Assembly: GCA_946699065.1 (NCBI GenBank)
Contig: CAMPDV010000227.1
Coordinates: 248,001 to 312,000, forward strand
Reading direction: 5' to 3'
Length of the DNA: 64,000 nt
DNA from: Loxodes magnus
Taxonomy: Eukaryota; Ciliophora; Karyorelictea; Loxodida; Loxodidae
Made by a program: the position numbers and the translations under genes. Under the pieces are notes generated by a model. It was not told where the DNA came from and made no database searches. It saw only the letters and a list, made by a program, of their open reading frames with translations. Each line of letters opens with the position of its first letter. Position 1 is the stretch's first letter. Shown here piece after piece: positions 11,600 through 24,099 of the stretch.

Positions 11600-12790
11600 C
11601 TTAGGAGTATTTTACACATTCAGTGCATTAAAGAATAGTTAAATAGTAATAAGAACTAAAATAATTAAAATAGATACTATAGAATATTGGCTAAAAACTA
11701 AACCTTTAATTATATATAGATAAAACTATTAATAAGATAAAAGCTAAATGAGATTAATTAATAAATCAATCAAAATACTAAAATATTTTAAATTTATTTT
11801 CTTAATCCTAATAATAAATATAAGAAATACAGAAAAATAGATATTATAATTGGGATTATTTAAAGAACGAATATATAATAAAGATATGTATCTAGAGACA
11901 TTAAACAAACATATTATGGTAAGACATGAGAAGAAAAATATTGATTATTTTGTTTGAAGCTAAATTATTATAAAAGAAGCTGAAAGAATATAGAAACTTA
12001 TAATAATATAAATAAACCATTTTAAAATATTTTTAAAAAATTTACTCAATATAAACTAAATTAGTCTATAGGAAGGAGCTCTAATTTCAAGATTTAATTA
12101 ACCTAAAAGAGTGTTTTAGGCACTGGGTTATACTTAATAAATTAATTTTGAAAAGTAAGTATAGTTTTTTTTAGTCTTAAGTTCTCCTTTAGTTTAGGAG
12201 TATACAAATACAAGATTTGGTTACTTTCAAAACTTTATCTTTAATCTTGAAACTTTTGTTCTTTAACTTAAATACTTAGACTTATTACCTTAAAATTAAA
12301 GTTGTAAGATTTATTTATCCCATATCTTTACGTTGTTCCTTTCAAGCATTTATCCGAGTATATTTCACAATATTAACTTAAGTATTATTTTTAAACTTAT
12401 TTTGTTTAGAACTCTTTTTAATAGACTAAAGTTAGTTATTATGGTTTTTAACCTTTCTGTAAAAAACATGAATTATCTTAGAGACTTTTTAAAGGTTTTA
12501 TCTATAAATATTATGAAATTGAGGATAATAAAAAATAATCTATATCGTTTAAGTTATTAGTATAATTACAAAATATATAATATGCTAATTAACTTTTATA
12601 TATAGAAATAAATACTTTTAGCTAAGAATAAATTTTTAGAGTATTTAAGCTAAGTACTATAAATATAAAGAAGTTCTTGGTGTTGTTGTTTCTTTATTAT
12701 ACTAAAAATTAAAATAAAGTATTTATAAAAGTAACTATGTAGAATTACATATTCTACACTATATAAAACTACATTTTTTAGTAAGAGTTA
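11600..12790. repeat. long repeat R2, copy 1 (direct partner 41730-43060; inverted 22490-23260; diverged direct 24100-24800)
   Basis: 'TATATAGATAAAACTATTA' and 'TCAATCAAAATACTAAAATA' are shared with 41835-41885. 'CTAATTTCAAGATTTAATTA' is shared by 12080 and 42160. The downstream part recurs reverse-complemented at 22.5-23.26 kb, including a conserved 'TATAGTACTTAGCTTAAATA'. Short open frames inside it on the plus strand are not conserved between copies, so I treat it as non-coding. Confidence 0.65.
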
Positions 12791-12839
12791 TTACTATAAG
12801 CAATTTATATTTTTGAAATTAACTGTTAAATTTAAGTAA

Positions 12840-13200
12840 TTTTTATTCCACTGAGTTTTAGATGCTTTTGATATTAATTGCCAAATAGTTATTACTTTTT
12901 CTAATTTTGCTACTTTCTAAGCAAGATATCTTTAATAATAAAATATTTTATCTGTTTGTATATTATTTTTATTTAATTTCCTGAAGGCAGATTTTAGAAT
13001 TGTTAATGCTCATCGTACCATTCTTGCATCTAATATTTTTCCATGTTATAGTGTACACATTTTTAGTTTTTATAAGAGTTCCCTGTTTGTTTGGTAAAAT
13101 TGTGTTATTTCTTAGAAGTATATTTTATAATATAAAAGATGAAATCAGCTTAATACAAAAGAGTAGAATTGGCTAAAAGTTGTTATATAATATATAATTA
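12840..13200 (-). pseudogene. family C remnant (unidentified protein), copy 1
   Basis: This segment is a direct repeat of 25690-26010, both ending in 'AATATAAAAGATGAAATCAG'. Read on the minus strand it contains 'GTLIKTKNVYTITWKNIRC' then 'NGTMSINNSK'. The partner contains 'GKLFQKLKSVDYTIEESWI' then 'NTMNINNSK'. Residues are conserved between copies at the protein level, which supports a real former gene. I do not recognise it. Confidence 0.4.
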
Positions 13201-14540
13201 ATCTTTTGAATAGCTTTCTTTCAATATTTTAAATATTAGATAAAATTAAATTTCCAATTGTAAAACAAACAAATCAAAATAATTTTTGCTAAATCCTTTA
13301 TTAAAAATATATATTAGATATTTAAATCAATATTTGAAAAGGAAGCTACAAATAAAAAGGGATTATTTTTGAATTTCTTATATATTTTAGTAATCTATTT
13401 TGTAAATAGTTTTATTTTTTTGTCTAAACCTTTTTAAAACTAGAGATTTAAATCAAATTTTAGATAGAAGAAAATCATGTTAAGCATGGAAACACTATAA
13501 TAAGGAATTTTTCTATTTACCTAAAGTTTAAATAGAGACTTATTTAGTAGAAAGAAATAATAATGGTATTAATTTGCTTTTGAAATATATATAGGAAATC
13601 TTTTATTTTATATTAATCCATAAATATCTATTATAATCTATTTCTATATTTCATTATTAACTTTTAAAATTAGAACCATATTTTTATATTTTTTGTTTGA
13701 TCAATTTAAATTTTTATATAACACACATTATTGTTTAAAATGTAAAAATAGCTATAATCAGTTATCATAATGATTTACTTTTAAATAAAGCATATTTTCC
13801 TAAAGGTATTTATATAAACTTAATAGTTTTTTATTATTTTATTAAACTTTCTTAGACTATTTGCTTTTAATTATCTGAGTATTTAATAAAGAAGAGCTAC
13901 TTTTAGAAATAAATTTAGAAATTAAAATAGATTATATATAAAAAACTCTTTCTAGTTTCTCACTTTAATGTAAAAAGTTTATTTCTGTTGTAATCCATCA
14001 AATTCTTTCATTATTATAAGGCAAAAGATTAATTAATTTAAGTTAAAATATTAGATTAATATCATTTTTGCTTATATATTATTTTCTAGCTTTTAAATTG
14101 TTTAGCTAGTATAACTTTAATCATATTATCAAATAATCATCGTTTAAATAAAGCTTTAAAATAATTATTCTAAAATTTTAAAGCTCTAGCAAGAAGAAAT
14201 AATTATTCTCTTATAAATTAACTTAAAAGTGTGTACTTAACATAATTAATAATTATTTACTAAACAAAAATTAGAAATAGTTTTATACTTTAATTATTAA
14301 TTCTTTCTTTATAACTATTTATTTATCACTTTTCCTTACTAGTTTTAACTCTTATATGTAATCTTTTAATTTATTAAGATAGTTAATCCTTAAGTGAGTC
14401 ACATATATTTTATAATGATAGTAAAAAGCTTTTTAATTAATCATTTTTACTATTATAAAATAACTATTTTTATACTTTACTATCTAATACTTTTAAATTC
14501 GTTTCTTATATTTTCTTATTTTGCTAATAAATTTTGTCTT
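13200..14540. other. AT-rich stretch without recognisable genes
   Basis: No coherent frame, RNA gene or element end is visible. Runs of A and T dominate on both strands. Confidence 0.35.
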
Positions 14541-14830
14541 TAAATACTTAAAAAGATAAAAGGCTATATAGATTATTAAAGTTTTCATAGTTTTTATCCT
14601 ACCTAATCTGTCAGTTTGTCTTCATTAATCTGATTGAAATCCTACTTAACTTTGATAGACGATATAGTACTATTTTGAGTAGTTATTTTCTTGTTTCGTT
14701 TATAAAAAGCTTTTTTAATGTAAAGATTTGTAAGTTGAGTTATAAAATTTTTCCCTGCATATTTTGTAGATTATAAGTTAAATCATTCTAAACAGATTTC
14801 TATAAATAATATTTTAAATTATTTTAAAAT
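14540..14830 (-). pseudogene. family C remnant, second domain
   Basis: On the minus strand one frame includes 'VKQDFNQINEDKLTDQVG', which aligns with 'PSRIFNQVNGDKLIEQIR' of the copy at 37.8-38.1 kb. Both are preceded at the same distance by a lysine-rich 'YKRNKK' or 'YKQNIK'. Conservation of this block at protein level while the DNA has diverged suggests a once-functional domain. Function unknown. Confidence 0.4.
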
Positions 14831-15179
14831 CGCAGCTATCTATTACAATATTTTCAATTGTGTGGCTGATAGCAAACATAATATTATATCCTTCTACTTT
14901 TGTGCTATTAATATGGTTATTCCCGTTATTTAGCTATTAATAAATTATTACTTTAAGTTTATGCTTAATTATTATTTTAAATTTAGATATCATTATTAGC
15001 TTAAATTTACTCTTCCTTTTCTACGTCCATTGGCACCGATTTATTTTGTTCAAAAGAAATAGGCAATATCTATGTTTATTATATTTAAAAAAATAATATA
15101 TTTCAATTAATTTTGCATATCAATAGTATATTAATTTTTAAAATAAAATTGAAGTAGTTTTATCTAATGATTAATTTCA

Positions 15180-15650
15180 TTAATGCATTTAGTTTTCTCT
15201 CAAGTATGGATTAAGTATTCTTCTTATTCAATAGTTTTATTATTTTCGCTATTTTTATTATTTTTTTATCCATTTTGTTTATATTATTTTATAATATTTA
15301 ACTATATTAATCAAATTTATTATTTCTTATACACTTAACAATATTTTCTATTATATCATATATAAGAAAAAATTAATGTTTTAATAATGTATAGAATAGT
15401 AATTAAATTTTATTAGATTAAGATTAAATTTTGTATTTATTTATGTATATTTAAACATTAAGCATTCATTTAAGTATTTTAAATAATTTTACTATTTATA
15501 AATGTTTGAGTTAATTTATCTAATTTAGTGATTTTAATTAATTTATCTTAAATGTAAGATTAAATTAAATGAGTATATTGATAAACTTTTTATTTTTCTA
15601 TTAGAATAAAGGATTATTAATCCCTATAATATTAAAGAAGATCTCTAATA
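15180..15650. repeat. direct repeat R4, copy 2 (partner 9560-10110)
   Basis: Shares the exact 20-mer 'TTTTCTCTCAAGTATGGATT' and the closing block 'GAATAAAGGATTATTAATCC' with copy 1, and is shortened by several small deletions. Confidence 0.6.
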
Positions 15651-15689
15651 ATTTTTATTATTTCAATTATATTTTCTATTTATACTTGC

Positions 15690-16190
15690 TTAACTAAACT
15701 CTATCTAAAAATAGTTTTAAATATTAAAATGAAGAAACTAAGTTAAATGCTTAAATATATTGTAAACTATTATAATTAATTCTTAAAATTCTTAATATAA
15801 AATAATAAACTAGACATTGCATACAAACATTTGTTATCTTATAAATTTAAATATCTCTTGAACAATAACTATTTTAATTAATTAAGCTAAGAAAAATATA
15901 TATAAGAGTTGAAGGTAGTTATGAATATAGATAAGTAAATTTTATTATGATTAAAGACTTTTTAAGTTAAAGTGATATAATTTTTTAATATTAAGCTAGT
16001 TTTTAATATAAGTTGCTTAATTATGCTGAATTAAATCTCATAAGATAGCATAATTTTATAGATTTAAACATAGAATTTATATAAATAATCATAGTATTTT
16101 GAAAATAATATTCATTAGTAACTTATAAAAGAATATTCTTTATTATAATTGAAAATCTTATAAGCAATATATTAAAGGTTTAGTTAAAAG
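15690..16190. repeat. diverged direct repeat, copy 2 (partner 3400-3990)
   Basis: Matches the first copy in ordered short blocks. A minus-strand frame covering 16371-16180 and beyond lacks TGA and is partly hydrophobic, but it runs into this repeat and is not conserved in the partner, so I do not call a gene. Confidence 0.4.
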
Positions 16191-16989
16191 ATGATACATT
16201 TTGTAATAGGATTAAATAAATGTTTAATAATAAATTTAAACTATTTAATATTATCAAAGCTATAAAATAATTATATCCAAAAATTACTAGCATATTAGTA
16301 TATTTTCTAACTTTATTTAGTTTATCTTTATCTTTGTTTATCTCTTCAAACGCTGAACTAATAAGAAGCATAACAGAAATTTATTGATGTCAATCAAGTA
16401 ATAATAATATACTTAAAGCTAATAAAGTTGCTTATGAAATTTCAGAATATATTTATGTCTATTAGAGTCAAATAAAGCTAAACTTGTAAGTTTAGAACTT
16501 AGCAAAGTAATTAAAATTTAAGGAAATAGGAAAATTAGGCATTAGAACTTTTATAAAGACAAGAAGAGTAAGTAACGCAGTTCTTAACGGATATTTAAAT
16601 TTAATCTTTTATTTATAAGTGACAAGCACCTAAAAATAAATGGCGAATTGAAAGCTTATAATACTTTTAATATCAATCCGCATTCTTAACGTATTTTGAG
16701 CTATTTTTTACTTAGAATTCACATAAGATAATTGAACAAATAACTAGAAATAACATCTATAATTTTATAATAAGAGCAGTAATTTTAATTAATAGATTAC
16801 TCAAAATAATGAAAAGGTTCTATAATAAACTGTAGAAATTTTATATATGGCTAATTAGTAACCTTTTAAAAGCGAGTTTTTAATTAATTTACCAAATGAA
16901 AAATAATTTATTGTTTATGGTCCTTTAAATGCCTTTTATTTTCCTGAACTTATATAATAATAATAATTAATTTACGTGATTTCAACTTT

Positions 16990-17710
16990 ATTTGGTTAAT
17001 CACAAATAAAAAGATTAATGTTAAATAAAAGAAATTTCACATTTGCTTGGATTTTGTTTATCATAAGTCCTGAAGATTTTTAATTTGTTTTTTCTGAGAG
17101 TTTCCGATAGGTTGATTCCTATTAATTTTTATTGAATTTTTTAATTGCCTGCTGTATATTTGGAGCTTCTTTGCATAGTTGGAGTATTTTTCTCCGATAG
17201 AGTAACCTTCACTTGTGCAGTATATTCTAAATATATCTTAACATTTATTTTATATTAATCTCTTTTATTTATATTAAAATTGGTAGCAATTTCTTACTTA
17301 TTTCCTGAACGCTTGCAATGTCAGCATATCATTATTTTTCTAATCGGAATATATTTTGCCTCATGTTGCTATTCTATTTCCATTGGGTCATTTTGTATTT
17401 AGGACTTTTCATTCAAATATTTTAGAGTTTTTAATTTCTCTTATTTGTTCTGTCTGTAAAATTTTACCCTAAATTTGTTGCAAATACGGATTTAGAACTA
17501 ATTCCTATCATAGTGTTGAATTTCCATAGAGTTTAATAATTTATTAGTTCGTTGATAAAGATCTTTAATAGCATTTACTAATTCTTAATTCTCTATCTAA
17601 AGAAGGTAGAGATTATGGATACATATTGCTAAGTGTTATTAGAATTTGTAAGTAAATTCTGTTGTTTCTTATGTGCCATTTTTATAATTCCAGTTTGAAT
17701 AAAGTTCAAT
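16990..17710 (-). mobile_element. ORF1-only retroelement remnant, locus 17 kb
   Basis: The gag-like protein starts at ATG 17679 on the minus strand ('MAHKKQQNLLTNSN') and shifts frame early. It continues with a coiled coil ('QELVNAIKDLYQRTNKLL'), the family motif 'NDPMEIEQQ', and a zinc-knuckle remnant read as Cys-[TGA]-His-Cys-Lys-Arg-Ser-Gly-Asn, where the TGA is 17323-17321 and the knuckle histidine is now asparagine. After a further shift comes 'FRIYCTSEGYSIGEKYSNY', the conserved C-terminal block of the family. At least two frameshifts make it non-functional. Flanks are too diverged to define target duplications. Confidence 0.65.
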
Positions 17711-17989
17711 TTGACTTATTGAAAATCATAAATGCCAACTAGCAATACACCGAATATAAATCAATAAATAACTACAAACAAGTAAAGATGCTTTGCAATA
17801 TTTAGAAATAAAGTACAGGGATTCAGTCCTTTACATTAGAACTGGGCTACTTTCTTTATCTTGTTCAAAATTAAGAATCTACATAAGATTTAAAAATTAT
17901 TTTTAGAACTTGGTTCAGATAAGATTGCCAATATATAAGCCAAAGTGTAGAACTATAAGCAGATAAATGATTTAATATCTAGCTTCTCT

Positions 17990-19060
17990 TGACCGCTTTA
18001 GGAACCTCTTTATACTAAAAAGAAGAAAACCAATAAATGCCCTACGCTCAACTTAAAATTAACAATAAACTGATTTCGGTTATTGATAATAAATACTACA
18101 GACTACGCAAATAAGAATACCTTTCAGAATAGGAGCTCAAATTATTTATAAGCTACCTATTATAGAAAGACAAAAGAATGTAATAGGAAATCTTAACTCT
18201 TTTGAATTCTAGAATTTTTATATTAAAAATGAATATTCCATATTGCAAGCCATTTCTAATAGCATTGCTTTAGATAATGTTATAATTTATTTCCATAAAA
18301 GAGTACAACTATAAGGTTTTCATTGAAATATAATTAAGCTTAAAAAAGAAGGAAACAATTTACTATTTATAATACCTATTAAATCTAGAAGCATCATTAT
18401 GGAGAAATCGTAGATCTAAATAACTCTCGAGTAGATTATTTTTATTATTGTAATTATGATCATATTGAGTTTGAGGAATTTTATCCAGATATATATTCAA
18501 AAGTTTTAAAGGAATACAACTCATTCGCCAATAAACTAAACATAAATGTATAAAATATTTATCCTATAATTTTACCAGTTTATAAAGGACTGAAATTCTA
18601 AGCCATGTATTAGAATAATTAGAAAAGTTATATGGAATAAAGGGATCTGTTTTAATAATTTCTTAAGATGGAAACTTTGAGTAAGTTACTAGAATTATTA
18701 ACCCCTTAAAATAAAGAGGTATTTTAAATATAATACATATCTAACATCCTGAACTAAAAGTACTTAAATCTTATTAAAATCCTTAAAAAGTTAAAGAATT
18801 TAAATTAGCTTCTAATGCCTTTTTTTATTTAATATTACCTTTGAGTAATTAAAAGCAAAATCTGTTATCTATGGGTCAGATGATGTGTTTATGTCTTTAG
18901 ACTTTTATGAGTATGATAAATGAGTAAAAGCTTAATTTATTCATAATCCTTTATATGGTAAAAGAACTGGATTTATTTAACTAACAAATATAGCTAAAAA
19001 TGTGAGTCGATGGGGATAACTATTTTATTTTAGATTAGCCATTTACTGCTGGCATTCTTT
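17990..19060 (+). pseudogene. GnT-I (GT13)-like N-acetylglucosaminyltransferase pseudogene
   Basis: In the ciliate code the plus strand carries protein-like sequence in successive frames. From about 18410: 'YYCNYDHIEFEEFYPDIY' then 'NIYPIILPVYKG'. In the next frame: 'KGSVLIISQDGNFEQV' and 'ILNIIHIQHPE'. In another: 'KAKSVIYGSDDVFMSLDFYE'. This order matches the GnT-I/POMGNT1 catalytic fold: an I-P-V strand, then I-[IV]-S-Q-D-G/C, a V-x-H-I-x-[QH]-P strand, and the Mn-binding E-D-D loop followed by D-F-[FY]-E-Y. Here the first acidic residue is serine. Frameshifts (at least three) and in-frame TGAs show that it is dead. The region before 18400 may be the N-terminal part. Confidence 0.6.
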
Positions 19061-19074
19061 TTAACTTTGATTTG

Positions 19075-19800
19075 TATCATAATCGATGTGTACCATAACC
19101 TTTTATATAAATAGGAAATTTCCTATGTCGTCGCTAAAGTGTTTTTGCGAATATTTTCTATTTGCAGACCCCAGTTTTCATTATCCATATTTTATTAAGT
19201 TACCTCCATGTCCCTTCTGCTCTTATATATGCTTATTTTCCTTCGTTATCTACAATTCCTTAAATAATGAATATTTTATTAGCAATATCAGTAGAATTTA
19301 TTTTATTTTCTTTATTTCATTCTTTTTTATTTTTTATAATCTTAAAATAAAGTTCATATCAATCGTTTCTTTTTCTGTTTTTATTCTACTTTTGAGTGTA
19401 ATGTTATTTTTCTATTTTCATTTTTGTGTCTATTTAAAATTTATTGTTACTATGTTCTGAGTTGTTCTTCATTATCATTTGCTTTAAATGAGTTTTCTTC
19501 TAAATATCAAAATCTCATTGTTCAATCATCTATATTATTCATTAGTTCCCGTATTTATTCGCTTTAGTTATAAGTTGTTTCATTCTTTGAGATTGATTTA
19601 TACATTTTACCTAATTAAGCTTAAAATTTTCATCAGATTCATTCTTAAGTTATCTTATTTCTACAGATCCGATTATATTTTTACCTTCAGATGAAGAACT
19701 TGACTCCTTTAATTTCTATTGCTTTTCTTCATTTATTTCTACTTTTCTCCTTAATTTTTTAAGTTAGTTCTTTGAGAGGCCATCAGTTTATTCCATTTTT
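19075..19800 (-). mobile_element. ORF1-only retroelement remnant, locus 19 kb
   Basis: Minus strand from about 19795: 'GLSKNQLKKLRRKVEINEEK' followed by 'KESSSSEGKNIIGSVEI'. This aligns residue for residue with the element at 47.0 kb ('NLKRKAAKEI', 'EESSSSEGKVMVGQIEI'). The frame runs about 100 codons to a TGA. Downstream coding is scrambled and no clear zinc knuckle survives. The plus-strand open frame across 19086-19460 is a shadow of this. The element abuts the glycosyltransferase pseudogene to its left. Confidence 0.55.
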
Positions 19801-19804
19801 AATT

Positions 19805-21175
19805 GGCTATAAAGTAAATAGTAGGAAGCAATCGTTGCTTGTATTGATTGGTTTAAAATAGTTACCAATAGCCAATAAATGTAATTTCTTTTTAAAAATA
19901 TCATACAATAAACTCTCTAAAAATAATGTTTAAAAGTATCTAAAAAATCTATTACATTTTAGATATTAAACAATAATAAAAAATATAAAATTTATTATAA
20001 TATATAGATATTTAAATATAAAAGTTACATTTAAAGCTAGCTTTAATATTTATAATTCATATATAATAATTGGTAACTTTTAATCTAAGCAATAAATTAA
20101 TCTATTTAGATATCTAAAACATAAAGTATAATAGTAATTCTTAATTATTCTATATAAAAATAGATTTAAATAAATATTAAACATATCTATACCAAACATT
20201 CTATAGATTACCTTAAATTTTATATTTTACTTTTTAAATTTCAAAAAAGCTACTAATATAAGGATTTAGACTAAAATATTTATTTATTTATACATATTTC
20301 GTTATTTTAAACTTTAAAATAAAATGGAAAATATCCCTACTTTTAGCGATTCCATTTTTTAAAACTATATTCCTCTATCTGAAATTTGAAAAAAAATCAA
20401 GTTTTAAAAAGCTTAGAGAAAAAGAGGAAAGGAGATGATTACTATTTCTTACAAATAATTTATTAGTTTAAATTGATAAAAATTTTAAATACCATAATTC
20501 ATTTTATTTATACCTTCCTGTTTTTAATATTTTTAAATACTAAACTTTTTTAAATTTTTGTCATGAAAGATATAGAAAAATCTTTTTGTAGCTTATTTTT
20601 AATTAGAAAATATAATTTTTATCTCCTATTTTAAATAATGATTGAAAGTTATTAAAATTATTAATTATGCAACAGATGATTTTTATAAGAACTATTAACT
20701 AACTAAATAAAATCCTTTTTGTATTAGCTATTTTCATCTTTCATAAAATTATAAAATGATGAATTAATTATTATAATTTTAAAACTGATTTAGTTAATTT
20801 ATGCTATTAATTTAAATATTTTATATTAAGCTTATTTTAATCTATTTGAATCAAAAAATCATTAAAATTTAAATAAGAATGAAATATATAATTTATACTT
20901 AAATTTCTGATACTTATCAACTATTAAATATAATCCCTGTTGATAAAAAAGAAAAATACATGCAAAACTAATTTAAACATAAAATAAATAAAAATTAGTA
21001 AAAATGCTAATTAATAAAACTAGTCAATATATTTTATTATTTATTTATAAGTTATAAAAGAGAAAGAAATGTATCATAGGTGTAAAAAATAATATAAATG
21101 TGAAAGAAATTATTTTATTGATGTTTTTAAGATAAGAAGATATGAAAGTGATTATGGTTTCTTGAATAGAAATGT
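19805..21175. repeat. long diverged direct repeat R1, copy B (partner 4965-6520)
   Basis: Collinear with copy A for about 1.4 kb. Its last 150 bp and the following 100 bp are also found reverse-complemented at 25.1-25.35 kb, where the sequence continues without the retroelement present here at 21.3-22.1 kb. Confidence 0.6.
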
Positions 21176-21304
21176 ACTATATTTTTAGATATAGTAGTGA
21201 ATTTATCAATCATTAAATTATATTTTTATTAAATTTTTACGTTTGAGTTGTCAAATAAACAAGTGAGAACTAAATTTTAAGTTAATAATAAAAAAGAATA
21301 AAAT

Positions 21305-22145
21305 TAAGTTTATAGACTTAGAAAAGTTTCACAGTTAACTTCTATTTGTTCCCGTTCTTTCCTAAACTAAAGGATGTAGTAGGACTTCATTAGTCCGCCA
21401 TCTTTGTCTCTCCCCAAAAGCTATTTCTCCTTCTGGCTTATTTTTTCAGTTTTATTTTATTCGTTGATTCTCAAACTATAAAAATTTTTCTTTATATTTA
21501 TACTTTTCTTGTTGGTAAAATGCAGAAAAGTTCTTCTAATATTAATTTCTTTTATTATTTTCAATTTCTGTTTTCTTTCAACATTTGCTCAGTAGTTCTT
21601 CTAACATATGTAGCATCAGATATTTCTAGAATAGAAATTTATCTTGTTTGAATCTTTTATTGATATTCAGATTCGATTTCCATTAGAAAACTTGACTAAT
21701 AAAATTATTCTTTTTAAATTATACTTATTATTATTCTTACTTTTCTTAGAGTTCTTTTATTTGCTATTTAGAAAATTGAATTTAAAACATTTGCGTAACT
21801 TAATTGAATTATTTGTTAATCTCTTCCATTTTAATTACTATTTATGATTAGATCCTATTAAAAGTTTATTCCATAGATGGAAATTATAAATCTACTTATT
21901 CAGTCAGATTTTTTAGCATTTTTCAAGTTTTTTTATCCTTTATCTTGTTATTTTAATTCGTATTATATGATGCTTATTCGTTGTTACACCGATTATGATT
22001 ATGCTACTTAGAATATATTTCTTAAACTTATTTAAGCTATTATTCAGTTAGATTATATTATTATTCTTGTTCTTAACGATTGAGTCAAAAGAGGACTATT
22101 TCTTATATGCCATTTTATTAGATATTAATAATATTAAATTATTCT
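21305..22145 (-). mobile_element. ORF1-only retroelement inserted in a repeat, locus 21 kb
   Basis: The gag-like frame starts at ATG 21829 ('MEEINKQFNQVTQMF') with a glutamine-rich coiled coil and stays in one frame to about 21340, interrupted only by TGAs. One follows a cysteine ('LLSKC-[TGA]-KKTEIENN', TGA 21580-21578). The C-terminus 'KNKPEGEIAFGERQRW' matches the family's SPEG-type block. The inverted repeat at 24.99-25.35 kb is an empty-site paralogue, giving an insert of about 840 bp. The flanks 'AAAAAAGAATAAAATT' (21290) and 'AAAAAATGGAATAAATT' (22146) look like a degraded target duplication. Confidence 0.6.
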
Positions 22146-22489
22146 AAAAAATGGAATAAATTGAAAATAAAATTATAAAAATAAGATAAAATTTATTAAA
22201 TTAAATCGTTTTCTGATCAGAATACTATTTAGAAAAACTTTTAAAGAAGAAATTAAAAAAGTAAATAAAAAAGAAAAACTAAAGATTTAAAATTTAACCA
22301 AATAAAAGAAAAATAAATAAATTTTAAATTATTTAATACCTAATATTTTAAGAACATTTATTTAGCTTTAAAATTACTATTGGATTTTAAATGAATTATA
22401 AACTTTTGTAAGTAAAGGAGAATTTTTGCTGAAAAATAGATTTTTCAATAATAAATTTTCTATCATTAAGATTCTTAGTAAAAAGTGAG

Positions 22490-23260
22490 TTTTATAAGTA
22501 TGTAGAGTATGTAATTCTACATAATTACTTTTATTTAATATTTAGTATAATAAAGAAATAATAATATTAAGAATTTCTTTATATTTATAGTACTTAGCTT
22601 AAATACTCTAAAAATTTATTCTTAACAAAAAATATTTTTTTCTATATATAAAAGTTAATCACTTTCTAAAAAGTGAAACATTTCTAACTATCATCATAAT
22701 TTTAGATTATTTTAATAAACTTAAAGTCTCAAAAAGTTTTAAAAATACAGCCAAATCTAAAGCAAAATGAGTCTAATTTATGAAGAATAACTATAAATTA
22801 TTAATATATAAACATAATAATTTTAAAGTATTATGATAGTACTTGTAATTTATTTTCAAATATTAATCTATCTATTTAAAATAATTTTAATAAGTTTAGA
22901 TTAATTTTTTATTTTTAAGTAAATTAAAATAATTATCATTTTATATATTTCGCAATTATACTAATAATTTAAACGATATAGATCATTTTTTATTATTCTC
23001 AATTTCATAATATTTATAGATAAAACCTTTAAAAAGTCTCTAAGATAATTCATGCTTTTTTACAGGAAAGTTAAAAACCATAAGAACTAACTTTTTCTAC
23101 TAAAAGAGTTCTAAACAAAATGGGTTCAAAAATAATACTTAAGTTAATATTGTGAAATATACTCGGATAAATGTTTGAAAGGAACTCTATAAAAATCTGG
23201 AATAAATAAATTATACAACTTAATTTAAGGTGATAACTTGAAACCTAAAGTCATTCTAAA
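22490..23260. repeat. repeat R2, inverted copy
   Basis: Reverse complement of 12060-12790, e.g. 'TATAGTACTTAGCTTAAATA' near 22587 against its complement at 12640, and 'GTGAAATATACTCGGATAAA' near 23151 against its complement near 12353. Together with the copy at 11.6 kb it forms an inverted pair 10 kb apart. Confidence 0.65.
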
Positions 23261-24099
23261 TAAATGCCTTTCATCGAAGTGAATTCGTATATTTACACTA
23301 AAAACTTTTGCTTAAATGAGTCTTTTTTTCTTTTAAGAATATAGATAAACATTTTAAAAACATTTGAGATAAATTTCTAAGTTCTTCCTATTATTAGTTC
23401 AATTTTTCTTAATTATTAGAAAATTAAAATATTCTAAGATATTTTTATAAGCTAAGCTTGAAATTAAACTTAATTAGAATTTTAAATTGTTTAAAAATAA
23501 GCAGTTAAAAGCTAGCTATGTCAAAGTATTTATATAACAATCCTTAAATTTTTTTTAATTTATAGGGAAAATAAAGTTTAGTATTAAAGTCTAAATATAA
23601 CTATGAATAATCTTATAATTATTTGTGAAATAACTTAGTTATCTTTATTTTTTCAATTTACATTCTCTTTTTAACTTTTTCTTATTTACATTATTTAGTA
23701 TCTAGATTTTAAATAACTAGTAAAGTTTTAATTTAACTATTTGTAATCCTTTCCGATTTTTAAATAATCTATTTTGTTTTATTTTTCTTCTTTTTGACCT
23801 TTAGAAGATGATAAAATATCGAATTAAGTAAAACCTTTAATTTTGATAGTAAACTTAATAAAAATACCTATTAAAAAAATATTTCATCCAGTTTTTTATT
23901 TCCATTTACTATATAAAAGAATAAAAATACAGAATTAAAGATAATTTATAAAAAATAAATATTTCATTCAAAATTATAAAAACTAAGAGCATCCCTTAAA
24001 AAATCAATTCCATTTCGTTATATTCCAATATCCGAAATACCAATATCAAGATAAAAATAAAACGAATGATAAACGATAATATTACTAGTTAAAGATATG

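Noticed and set aside
12333..12560. 75-codon standard-code open frame on the plus strand
   Set aside because: It lies in repeat R2, and the other three copies do not keep the frame or the protein sequence.
16180..16371. 63-codon minus-strand frame without TAA or TAG, partly hydrophobic
   Set aside because: It runs into a diverged repeat whose other copy does not conserve it. Composition alone is not enough.
19086..19694. Two plus-strand open frames rich in Phe, Ile and Tyr
   Set aside because: They are antisense shadows of the gag-like sequence on the minus strand, which aligns with other copies.
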